Below are positions 10,256-19,389 of a stretch of 26,505 nt of DNA, piece after piece. The notes under the pieces were generated by a model. It did no database searches, was not told the origin of the DNA, and saw nothing but the letters and a program-made list of their open reading frames with translations. This DNA comes from Funneliformis mosseae (lineage: Eukaryota; Glomeromycota; Glomeromycetes; Glomerales; Glomeraceae). Each line of letters begins with the position of its first letter. Position 1 is the stretch's first letter. The DNA is taken from positions 1-26,505 of the forward strand of contig CAJVPP010000769.1 of the NCBI GenBank assembly GCA_910592005.1, read 5' to 3'. The position numbers and the translations under genes are program-made.

Positions 10256-12060
10256 ACTATAAATTAACTATTTTAATAAATTTCAGCTATAATATAATAA
10301 TAAAAGATAATAAAATAAAGATATAAAATATAAGATAAATAATAATGATAATAAAAATAAAAGAAATAATAAAAATAATAATTATAACGAAAATAATAAA
10401 TATATAAAGAATTTAATAAAATAAGCTAATCAGATGAATCAGATGAATTTTATAAATCCTATAAATTAAATAAATCAGTCTGATTTTCTAATACAGTATG
10501 TTGATCAAGATCTTCTTTAATATGATCTACATGAAATTAAATCTAATAACTTTTATAAATCATTTTTTTAAAGCAAATTTTCAATGTTGACAGTATGAAT
10601 CTTATAAAAAATCCTCTATAAGATTTTTCTTTCCTCTATTACCAGAAAAAATCTTTTCATTTCTTTGCATAAAAAAAATCATCTTTTATAATTATTCTCT
10701 AAAAAAGAACATTGAACAGCAACCTTTATTTTGAATATAAAAATCTTACTAAAATTATTAACTATTTACATAATATTAAAGCTCATATATTATATTCTGA
10801 AAATTAAAACTTTTTTAAACTAAATAAGAATAATTATCCTACTAATAATTCTGAAACTTTAATTTATAATAAAATTCTACAATAAGCTGCTACGTAGTTA
10901 GTATAAAATATCTCTTATCTTTTTCTTTTATGTCTATTTTATTATTAAATAATAGGTTAGATAACTCTTTTTAAAGGTAAAACATATTTAATCTATTGTT
11001 ATGTTAATTCTTTTAGATTGCAGGTAAATTACCTGTAATATTACAGTTTAGCAAAAGGTTTCCTTTACACAGAAGATTAAAAATATTGATATGAGATAAA
11101 AAAATAAAGATAAATGAAACAAATGAGATGAAATGTATGCAATTAATTATTTAACAAACAAAAGACTAGTATTGCCTCTGTCAGCACGTTTGTACTAAAC
11201 AATTTATTCTTAAAAATTTACTATAAGACAGGTTTTACTCTCTATATTTCTCTTATAAAACTACTCCTATTTTATATAAAAATATATTCTAATAATAATA
11301 AACTAAATAAAATAAAGAAAATAAAATAAATAATATAAATGGATAAAATAACAGAAATGACAAAAATATCATTAATAAATTTAAATGATAAAAATGATTA
11401 CTAAATTTGGAAAATAAGAAATGCAGACAGTATTTAGCAAATATTCCACCTGAAATGATATATAAATATCTCATTTTGATGCATCAGCCTTCAAAACTAA
11501 TCAAGATGTGATTCTAAAATATCAAAGATTAGAAAATATTTTTCGCACTAGATCTTATATATTTTCTTTATCAAAAACATCAGTTTTAAATAAAATTTAA
11601 CTCTTATTTTAACGTTAACCATAATTAATTAATAATTTTAAAAATTATAAACAAACAAAATAAAAAAAATGTCATTCTCCAAAAAAATCATTTTATAACT
11701 GTAATATGTTTTATACTCAACAAAAAAAAGAAAACACTTCTTATATTTATTTAATTATTAAATGATTAATACCCCCCTAAATGATCATAATAATCATCTT
11801 TCGTGGCGTGGGTACTGAAACAAAAAATACTGGCTTGTTATACTTTAACTTCTGGAAAAACAAATATTATAGTGCTGTAGTGTTTTATATTATTTGTGCG
11901 TCATCTGACGCACAATAGTTTTGATGAGCTTCATATGAAATCATTTATTATACTTAAACAACCCATTTTAATTTACATAATAAAAAAAAAAAATGCGAAT
12001 AGAGGTGATAAAGGTTGAATAAAAAAAAAAAATTTCAATAAAATAAAAAGTATAATTTAC
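10256..12060. other. AT-rich region without a recognisable gene
   Basis: The stretch starts with AATAAAR-type low-complexity sequence (10290-10410). Two segments give short coding-like readings on the plus strand that I cannot assign: around 10840-11070, and around 11440-11600 where FDASAFKTNQDVILKYQRLE is open. Both are flanked by stops and may be old transposon fragments. A perfect hairpin lies at 11894-11915. No gene is called. Confidence 0.5.
11894..11915. repeat. Perfect 10-bp hairpin with 2-nt spacer
   Basis: TTGTGCGTCA (11894-11903), TC, then TGACGCACAA (11906-11915) is a perfect, comparatively GC-rich palindrome in AT-rich DNA. It lies about 150 bp beyond the stop codon of the minus-strand gene at 12066. 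It could be a 3'-end structure, a protein-binding site or a transposon tip; nothing decides between these. Confidence 0.55.
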
Positions 12061-12065
12061 CAATA

Positions 12066-12812
12066 TTAAAAGGAGTAGTATAACTTCAATTCAGCTCGTT
12101 TGATATAATTAACCCAACCTGGAAATGACGATCGAATCCAAAGCCCCACCATTTCACCAGGTTGCAGACCAGTTACTAAAGGATGATCTGAAGCGAACAC
12201 ATTATTATGTATTTGCCAGGTATTATCTGCATGTTTATTTGTATAGACATTATGCCGTTCTACCGGCACCTTTTCATTAAATTTGTCGTTAATGTCAATC
12301 GATTGATCTTGCAAGTTTATACCTTGCTTGGGTATAATCACGGAAGCTTCTCCCCATGTAAATGAACCTCTGTAAGTTCCTTGATCATTAGGATAAGACG
12401 ACCATCCTTGATCATGAGACTCGCATGTAAATTCAACCATCTTGCACTTTGGGAATATTTCCGCTTCATTTGATGACGGTGGAGACGGTAATGATCCGGT
12501 AAGGTATAACGTATTCAAGTTATAGCCTGAATAGGGATCTTCTCGACGATAAGTGACCGAAGGCCAATATTGTGCAAAATCGAATATGACTTCTATTATC
12601 TCATATGGTAAAGATGGAAGCTTTCCATTATTTCCCCAACCCCTGAGAAAGTAAATACGAACTTTGAACCGATCCGCGGCCGTAATAGTATAAGGTGAGT
12701 TCGAAGTAGGCTGCGATGATAATACTTCAGTTACGTTTTCGTTTCCTGACTGGTTGATACGTACGTGTTCACTATACATTTCCCTAACAAGGTTTGAAAA
12801 AAAGTTGTACAT
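12066..12812 (-). CDS. 248-aa fungal protein with F-box-like motif and conserved C-terminal domain
   Basis: An intact uninterrupted frame starts at ATG 12812 and ends TTT-TAA at 12066. Its base composition is far more balanced than the flanks, as for a constrained gene. Residues 68-87 (LPYEIIEVIFDFAQYWPSVT) match the opening of an F-box (LPxEIxxxIF). Residues about 120-248 form a domain rich in Trp and Gly, with SHDQGW (132-137), GSFTWGEASV, TWQIHNNVFASDHP (198-211), a GLQPGE turn and a C-terminal SSFPGWVNYIKRAELKLYYS. I recall the SHDQGW...FPGW...YY pattern from uncharacterised fungal proteins, but cannot name the family. No signal peptide or membrane segment is seen. A substrate-adaptor role would be a guess. 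A TATA-like box (12881-12889, minus strand) lies about 70 bp upstream. An upstream exon cannot be excluded. Confidence 0.88.
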   Translation of the reverse strand: MYNFFSNLVREMYSEHVRINQSGNENVTEVLSSQPTSNSPYTITAADRFKVRIYFLRGWGNNGKLPSLPYEIIEVIFDFAQYWPSVTYRREDPYSGYNLNTLYLTGSLPSPPSSNEAEIFPKCKMVEFTCESHDQGWSSYPNDQGTYRGSFTWGEASVIIPKQGINLQDQSIDINDKFNEKVPVERHNVYTNKHADNTWQIHNNVFASDHPLVTGLQPGEMVGLWIRSSFPGWVNYIKRAELKLYYSF

Positions 12813-12880
12813 GATTTACTTATTAAATAAGCTTTGGTTGTTGAAATTCAGGAGGAAAAAAAAATTATCGTATACAGGTA

Positions 12881-12889
12881 TTATTTATA
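12881..12889 (-). promoter_or_regulatory. TATA-like box of the 248-aa gene
   Basis: Read on the minus strand this is TATAAATAA, 69 bp upstream of the ATG at 12812, a plausible core-promoter position. In such AT-rich DNA the match could be chance. Confidence 0.35.
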
Positions 12890-13547
12890 TAAAAAAAAAT
12901 ATATCTAGTACTTTTTTGATAAAAAGGTTGTCACACAAACATAATACCTGTAACTAGGGTTGGCTTTAACAAAAAAATTAAATTTAAATGCCGCGAAAAA
13001 TATATTTTATTGAATTATGTTAAAATTACAATTACTCTATATATTGATATACATTATTCAATTCATACTAATTATCTTCAACTAATATAATTTCACCCTC
13101 CGACCCATCACTTTTGTTCAATATCCTTATTTAATTTGTCCTTCAATAATCCAATTTAATTTTTTTTGGAAGCTAAGAAAAGAAAAAGAATCAGCTTCAA
13201 TATTCAGATGACATTTTTTGATTGTAAATTCAAAATTTGTTACACTTGGCGTAGATTATCATTTATATAGTTTAAACGCGTCTATCAATGAAAAAGGTTA
13301 AGACCGATCGATAAAAAAGACTAACAGTATAATCGAAATCGGGAATTTCAAATAAATATCCGATTTGCGTTATCACGTGATGCGTTGATGAGGCGTTTGA
13401 AAACATAAATCCCACTTCGACGATAAATTTTATATTTAAGATTACAAAATGATTGTTTTTAAAAACGATTTATTTTTTTTTTAGATGGGTATAAAAAATT
13501 CACATTCCATTGAAGAACACTTTTTCTTAAGTCATAGAGTCATTGAG
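12890..13547. other. Intergenic region upstream of the 248-aa gene
   Basis: No gene is supported here. The part 13240-13480 is less AT-rich than usual and holds the 8-bp palindrome TCACGTGA (13373-13380), an E-box core, plus AAATCGG and CCGATTT as an inverted pair near 13337-13366. Together these hint at regulatory sequence for the 248-aa gene. A 70-aa frame at 13485-13697 (plus) is the antisense of the cysteine-rich exon and is not called. Confidence 0.45.
13373..13380. promoter_or_regulatory. E-box palindrome TCACGTGA
   Basis: A perfect 8-bp palindrome with a CACGTG core, the site type bound by basic helix-loop-helix factors (for example Cbf1-like proteins in fungi). It stands in the more GC-balanced intergenic stretch between two minus-strand genes. 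Function is inferred from sequence only. Confidence 0.35.
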
Positions 13548-13791
13548 TTACTCATTAAAAAATGGAATATGATACTTACATTTACAATGTTCGTCGCATG
13601 TTTTGCATGTTCTGCAATTCGTAAAGGCACCACATCTAATTACGTCTCCATATTCTTTATCACTATCTACATGCGTACACTTTTGATCACCTTATAATAA
13701 AAAGTATAAGTTGATGATGGTTAGTTTTTATATATTTATGGGCGATTAATGACTCAATGACTCTTATGACTCCATTTACAAACTTACTCAT
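13548..13791 (-). CDS. Candidate two-exon small cysteine-rich protein (48 aa)
   Basis: On the minus strand ATGA (13791-13788) meets a consensus donor GTAAGT. A 97-nt intron (13787-13691) contains CTAAC and ends TATAAG, and exon 2 (13690-13548) continues in frame to TAA. The phase works: the single A left over joins GT to make Ser. The product starts MSDQKCTHVDSD and holds seven Cys and three His, with the cluster CGAFTNCRTCKTCDEHCKC (C-x5-C-x2-C-x2-C-x3-C-x-C), which suggests metal binding. There is no signal peptide, so an intracellular role is likelier than secretion. A second GTAAGT after the cluster (near 13578) could change the last residues. A TATA-like TATTTAAAAG (13831-13840) lies about 40 bp upstream. 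No family was recognised. The splice fit and dense Cys pattern support a gene; lack of homology evidence keeps confidence moderate. Confidence 0.45.
13691..13787 (-). other. Predicted intron of the cysteine-rich gene
   Basis: The intron has a GTAAGTTTG donor, a CTAAC branch-point-like motif about 30 nt before the acceptor, a T-rich stretch and a TATAAG acceptor. Its 97-nt length is typical of fungal introns and close to the 94-nt candidate in the Myb-like gene. Confidence 0.45.
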
Positions 13792-13830
13792 TTCAAATTC
13801 TTTTACAAAAGCCAAAGAAAAAAATTGTGC

Positions 13831-13840
13831 CTTTTAAATA
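13831..13840 (-). promoter_or_regulatory. TATA-like box of the cysteine-rich gene
   Basis: The minus-strand reading is TATTTAAAAG, about 40 bp before the proposed ATG at 13791, implying a short leader. Supported only by position. Confidence 0.25.
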
Positions 13841-13900
13841 AAGAAATTTCATTAACACCATTGTCACATGCAAAGTTTCTTTAAAATCTATAATCATTAC

Positions 13901-14146
13901 TAAAAAGGACTAACCCAGCACAAAGCCCAACGCCAATCTAAAAAGTACAATATCGAAAAAAGATATCGCATGTTAAGCATTTTGTAAGGTGACATCTCTT
14001 GTACATTAGGGCATGTATGTATGAGTGACTCAAAATTACGCAAAGAGCAACGCTTATAATACCTTTGAAATCTATAATACATTTTACGCACCATAAATAC
14101 TTAAAAAGGACTAGATCAATGCCAATCTTAAAAAGAGAACCAATCT
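13901..14146. promoter_or_regulatory. Repeated CCAAT-containing modules in the divergent promoter
   Basis: TAAAAAGGACTA followed by GCCAATCT and AAAAAG occurs at 13901-13945 and again at 14102-14135. A third CCAATCTAAAAAG starts at 14140. CCAATCT sites are thus at 13933, 14122 and 14140. The block lies between the cysteine-rich gene (minus) and the Myb-like gene (plus). CCAAT boxes are classic HAP/NF-Y sites, so a shared control region is a reasonable inference. Confidence 0.4.
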
Positions 14147-14335
14147 AAAAAGATTGTATCGATCCTCAGGAATCTGGACCATGGACTTCAAGTACCAGAC
14201 CCAACCTAATTTCTTTTTCTGTTTGGCCAAAGAAAAAGTTAATTTACAGTGTTACCAAATTTGTCAAATGTCGTCTAATGGGTATCTAATATCTGAAAAA
14301 TTTTGATCAACGTTACACGATCGACGTTGTTACAA

Positions 14336-14343
14336 TATAAAAA
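14336..14343 (+). promoter_or_regulatory. TATA box of the Myb-like gene
   Basis: TATAAAAA stands about 69 bp upstream of ATG 14405. It supports that ATG as the true start and argues that the open frame reaching back to 14303 without an ATG is promoter or leader. Confidence 0.4.
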
Positions 14344-14404
14344 CGTCTTTTCACATTATAATTACACAAGGATTTTTAGAAAAATAATCGGGCACGTTGA
14401 AATT

Positions 14405-15574
14405 ATGTTTGCTCGACAAGTTTTTGTTCATAAAGCACTAAATGAAACAAATTTAACTGGGTTAAGAATAGGTAGCAATTTTTACAAGTTTAACAACAAA
14501 TCTCTTATAGAATGTTTTGTAAAGCACAACATTCACCTCAATTCAAGTGTTTCTACGATAATTTACCAACCACAGAAACCTTCCATTGGTAAGTACGAAG
14601 AAGAATCTTCCAACATTTCTAATTCCAATTCAAAAGTTCATATGAAATCCTTAAAAGACATGAAATTGTCAGTCGAAGAATTAAAAGAAAGAACTGCAAG
14701 AATTGCATCAATGTATAAGAATCAGATCGAATTAAAGGAATGGACAGAAGAAGAAACAAAACTTTTGCTTATGGCATCAAAAATCCATGGAAATCGTTGG
14801 AAATTTATTAATAGTCATTATTTTAATTATAGAACATTACATTCAATAAAATGTAAATGGTATAGAGAAAAGGTTAAATATGAAAATAGTTATAAGACAA
14901 TTACATCAAGATGGACTCAGGAGGAAGATGATCTATTATTAAAAGGGATTGAAAAATATGGTAAAGGTCATTGGAGAAAAATTTCAAGGATGTTACCAAA
15001 TAAAGAAGCTTTACAAGTGTTTAGAAGATATTATTTTATTAATTATACAAAACGTGGAAATTTCACAGAGGATGAGGATAATTTATTATGTGATTTATTA
15101 AAAAAGTATGGTAGAAATCGTTGGCAAAAAATTGCAGATGAAATGAATAGACCTGTTTTCACAATTATAAAACATTATAATTTGGTTTTATTAAATGCTG
15201 CGAAATTTCCATATTGGACTGATAAAGAAAATGAGTTAATTAGAGATTCTATCTTAAAGTATGGTAAAGATTGGAAAATTATTCAAAAATTATTGCCTCA
15301 TCGTTTACCGCTTTCGATTAAGGAACATGTTAGATCTTGTTCTTTAATCGATCCTTATTATAATAATGGTTTCTGGCAAGTTAATGAAACCATAAGATTA
15401 GTTAAAGCTGTTGGTTTATATGGTAAAAATTGGCGAAAGGTTTCGGAATTTGTTGAAACTAGATCTCCTAAACAATGTGGTGCTCATTTTAGAGATTGTT
15501 TTTTAAGGAAAGGTCTGGAATCTTATATTTTAAATTCGGAGCAAAAACAAGTTTCCTGCCGAGGTATTTCGTAA
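14405..15574 (+). CDS. Myb/SANT-like DNA-binding protein with five repeats (389 aa)
   Basis: The first in-frame ATG is 14405. The product carries five consecutive Myb/SANT-like repeats: about residues 113-156 (EWTEEETKLLL...NRWKFI), 170-216 (RWTQEEDDLLLKGIEKYGKG, HWRKIS), 219-266 (NFTEDEDNLLCDLLKKYG, RWQKIA), 270-315 (YWTDKENELI...DWKIIQKLLP) and 323-370 (FWQVNETIRLVKAVGLYG, NWRKVSE, SPKQCGAHFRDC). Each shows spaced Trp/aromatic residues and an acidic first helix, as in c-Myb, Bas1 or SNAPC4. The role would be sequence-specific DNA binding in the nucleus; the target is unknown. The first about 110 residues are unrecognised. The end is uncertain: a 94-nt intron (15551-15644) would replace the last residues with EQAVEQL and stop at 15668, again giving 389 aa. 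It diverges from the small cysteine-rich gene. Confidence 0.9.
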   Translation: MFARQVFVHKALNETNLTGLRIGSNFYKFNNKSLIECFVKHNIHLNSSVSTIIYQPQKPSIGKYEEESSNISNSNSKVHMKSLKDMKLSVEELKERTARIASMYKNQIELKEWTEEETKLLLMASKIHGNRWKFINSHYFNYRTLHSIKCKWYREKVKYENSYKTITSRWTQEEDDLLLKGIEKYGKGHWRKISRMLPNKEALQVFRRYYFINYTKRGNFTEDEDNLLCDLLKKYGRNRWQKIADEMNRPVFTIIKHYNLVLLNAAKFPYWTDKENELIRDSILKYGKDWKIIQKLLPHRLPLSIKEHVRSCSLIDPYYNNGFWQVNETIRLVKAVGLYGKNWRKVSEFVETRSPKQCGAHFRDCFLRKGLESYILNSEQKQVSCRGIS

Positions 15575-15644
15575 ACATATATCATATAACTATGACCATA
15601 AAAAAAATTTGGTTCATTCTCTTCTCTTTTTTTTTTTTGAATAG
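15551..15644 (+). other. Possible 3' intron of the Myb-like gene
   Basis: GTTTCC follows a codon boundary. ATAACTAT could serve as branch point, and a long T tract leads to GAATAG at 15644. Splicing keeps the frame and ends the protein EQKQEQAVEQL at TAA 15666-15668. A competing donor, GTATTT (15564), gives a shorter end. The donor is not consensus, so retention with the stop at 15572 remains possible. Confidence 0.4.
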
Positions 15645-15674
15645 GAACAAGCAGTTGAACAATTATAAATATAA

Positions 15675-18600
15675 TTTGAAATCGGATTTAAAGCAATTTC
15701 ATATTTGAGATAATGTAATCAGTTTACGGCGGTTAGTTCACTTTCAAGCTTCTACTAACTAGCGGCTTCTTTGGAATCAATTTCAGCTTTAGATAATGCG
15801 ATTAATCGATATTAGTTGCATTTGTTTCTTGTGCAAGGAGATTGGATCCATATCCGTTTAGACATTTGGCAAAGTGATATGATGTGATGATAACGAATAA
15901 GGTAAATAATTTATTTGATTTGATAATAGATTCTATAAATCTTCTGAAAGTTTCATATTGAAATATAATGAAGATTATATAATGTGAAAAATAAATAATT
16001 CATGAACATTCAAATACAAAGCTTTTGAAACGTTTATCCTCGTTAATATTTGCTAATGATTAAATTAACAAAAATTAAAATATTAGTAAATCAAAAACTT
16101 TTATTTAAAAAAACATTAGGTAATAAAATTTAAACAAGAATTAACGTTGATCTAACATAAATTTAAAATAAAAAAATTTTTTTGAATTATATATTTTAAA
16201 AATTTTAAAGTTACTTAAATTTTAAATTTTATATATTTTAAAAATTTTAAAATATATTAATCTTTTACAAAATATAATTATTAAATTAAAATATACATTA
16301 AGAATTATAAATATTAATAATATATTAATTTAATATATTAATTAAATAAATTTATAAACTTATATATATAAATTTTAATTTTATATACTAAATTAAAAAA
16401 CCTTGTATAAATTCAAATTTTTAAAATTTTGATTAATTCAGATTTTAAATCAAATTTTAAAATATTAATTCAGTTTTAACTTGAATTTAAATTTATATAT
16501 TAAAATATAATACTAATATAAATTTAATAATATTATAATTTAACCTAATCTAATATGTTAATTATATAAATAGAATTTATTATAATAAACTCTTAATATA
16601 ATAATTACTTAATAATTTTTATTTAAATAATATTTAAAATTTTATATTCTATATTAAAGTATATGAAAATTTTTATAATAAATTAAAAAGGATCATTATA
16701 TCAAGTTCTTATTGATATATTAATTAATAATATAAAATTTAGTAATTTGATCATTTATTTTATTTTATAAATATTTTTCTATAAATAAAAATTAAATAAA
16801 ATTATTAAAATGTATTATATAAAATTATTTTTTATTTTAAAATTAAATTATATAATACTTAATTAAATAAAATCATTAATTACTTTAAATATTTTTAAAA
16901 TAATAGTTTTTAATTTAAATTTTATTTAAAAAATATCATAAAATTCATTATAAAAGTAATAATTTTTAATATATAATTAATTAGTGATTTTTAAATAAAT
17001 ATATAATAAATAATTATTAAAAAAAAATTCAATTTTTAAATTTATATATATATCTTACTATCTATTAATTTTAAAAATATAAAAAATATTATAATTTAAT
17101 AGATTTTAATAAAATAAATCCAATAAACTAAAATTTATTTTTTTGTAATTATTAAATAAATTATTTTTAAAATTAACAAATTGTAAAGTTATTATATTTT
17201 AAAAATATTAAAATACTACTATTAAATATATCTTAATATAATAAATCTAATATATTTTATTTTATCTTTTTATAATTGCTAGATATCAAAATATAATATT
17301 TTTTAATATATGGTAGCTTTATATAAACTTTATTAAAAATAAAATAAAATTATATAAATAAAATAAAAAGTATAAAATTTCTATTTAGTTAAGAAAACAA
17401 ATTAAATTAAAATCAATTTTATATTATTACTAATTAAATTATCCTTAACTAATTTAAAATAGACTTAATCATCAGAATAAAAAGCCTAATTATTACTAAT
17501 CAAAAAATTTGATTATTAGATATTATATTTAAAAAAGAAAATAAAAGAGAAAGAAATTGAAAGAAATAAAAAATAGATTAAAAACTTATCTACTAAAATG
17601 TATTTTTATTTTAAATTAGAAATGTTGTTAAAGAATTTAAATTATTTATTAATAATATAATACTTTATCTTAAAGGTTTTAATTTATATAAAATATAATA
17701 ATTAATAGCAAAAAAAAGATTGAGAGTTAAATTTATTATTAAAAAATTAAAAGTTGTTAAATAAAGTAAAATAAAAATAATGATTTTAATAAAGTCAATA
17801 AAATTAATGATATTATGATATATATTATAAAGTCAAGGAACTTTAAATAATATATCATATGATTATTATAACAAAATAAATAAAAATTAAAAGTTTAAAT
17901 ATTAAGAAATTAAGAAATAACTAATTGAACAGAGGTCATAAAGAAAAAATAATTAGCTATAAATCACATGATAATAGATAAATAATTAACTAGATTAATA
18001 TAACAAAATATAAATCATCTGATATATATGAAATATGATATAACTTAAAAGTAATATAAATCACATATAATAATTTATATATTATACAATAATCAGAAAG
18101 TAATATAATAACTAGAATATTATATAATAATTAGAAGAAAATACAATATAGAGATCTGAAAAAATTCTGATATCAAATCATAAATTTTTATTATGATAAT
18201 AGAAAAAATTCTGATAAAATTTTGTATTTATTTATTACTATTTTAATTATTAAAATACATCAAAGAAGATATTTAAGTAATTCTGAACTTAAATTTTATC
18301 TATTATCATTTAACTCTTTTTTTATCATATAAAAGAGATTGATAATTATATATAATTATATGCTATTTTTTCTAAAAGAGGAAGTTATAATATAACATTA
18401 TCCCAAATTTGTTTAGTTTAGAAAATTCCATTATCTTTGTAACTTAATTATTAGATATATAATCAAAACTTAAATTGTCCTTCTATTCAAAAGATTTTAT
18501 ATTAATTTTTTCTGCTGATTTGTAATTATTGTTGATTAATTATCAGATGTCATAAAAAATCTATCAAAAATTCAAAAATTCAAAAAATTCTATTATATAA

Positions 18601-18719
18601 CAAAAATTCTGATTTATTCATTTATTATAAAAATGAAATTTTTCTGAGCATTTAGCACAATAACTAGAATATAATACAGAGTAAATTATAAAACTTAGAT
18701 CATAAATTCTAAAGTCATT
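15675..18719. other. About 3 kb of extremely AT-rich DNA, no gene seen
   Basis: The first 200 bases after the Myb-like gene still have mixed composition. From about 16080 the sequence is nearly all A and T, with short motifs such as TTTTAAAATTTT, TAATATA and AAATTTAAA. No coding frame, RNA gene or ordered tandem array was recognised. TGATATCAAATCA near 18168 faintly resembles a decayed copia-type primer-binding site, too weak to call. Confidence 0.6.
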
Positions 18720-19335
18720 AGAGAAAGAAGATAATTAAAGGACTTTTAAATTGAGAAGAAGAAAAAGAAGGAAACTGATGAATGTGTATAAATATTACAA
18801 AGATTCAGATAAAAGAAATCAATGAATTGAAATTCTAAAATATTTGTGTAATCTATATTATTAAAAAGAAAATTAGTGGAAATAATGAAAAGAAAATAGA
18901 AATATACTTAAACATGAAAGAAAAGAAGAAATTATTATAAGAATTAAAGAATAGAAGGAAATAAAATAATAATTAGTGAAAATAAAGAAATATCTAAAAA
19001 AAAAATAATGATATTATAAGGATGTATAATAATAATATATAATGCGAAACTTAATAATATTATAAATGATAAATGAGAAAGAAAACATAGAAAAGAAATA
19101 AGAAATAAAAATAAAATAAAGTTAGAAATAAGAAAATTGATGGGAAATTAGAATTTATAATTAGAAAACATTAATGAAAAAATATAATAAAATATTAGAA
19201 ATGATGTAAAAAAAATTATTAGTGAATGAAATGAGAAATAAGAAAAGAAATAGGGATTAAAAATTAAAAAAGAAAATAAAAATTAGATTAGAAAATTAGA
19301 ATTTAAAATTTATATGAAAAAGAAGAATTAAAGAA
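18720..19335. other. Purine-biased (A+G) low-complexity tract
   Basis: The plus strand is dominated by A and G (repeated GAAAAGAAG, AGAAATAAGAAA, GAAATGAG) with few C and a shortage of T for about 600 bp. No gene is visible. Confidence 0.5.
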
Positions 19336-19389
19336 AAGATTTACAAATTGATTGATATTAATTTTATATAAATAAAGGTAAAAATTATC

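Noticed and set aside
11320..11600. Copia-type gag remnant
   Set aside because: A short stretch loosely resembles the N-terminus of such proteins, but no zinc knuckle, protease or RT follows and no LTR was found.
12754..12957. 67-aa plus-strand frame
   Set aside because: Antisense to the start and promoter of the 248-aa gene, without any recognisable motif.
13485..13697. 70-aa plus-strand frame starting after a T-rich AG
   Set aside because: It is antisense to the cysteine-rich exon, which has better splice signals and a structured Cys pattern.
13900..14094. 64-aa minus-strand frame
   Set aside because: It overlaps the duplicated CCAAT modules, and no domain or splice link to a neighbour was found.
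14303..14404. N-terminal extension of the Myb-like protein
   Set aside because: No ATG in this stretch, only a TTG; it contains a likely TATA box.
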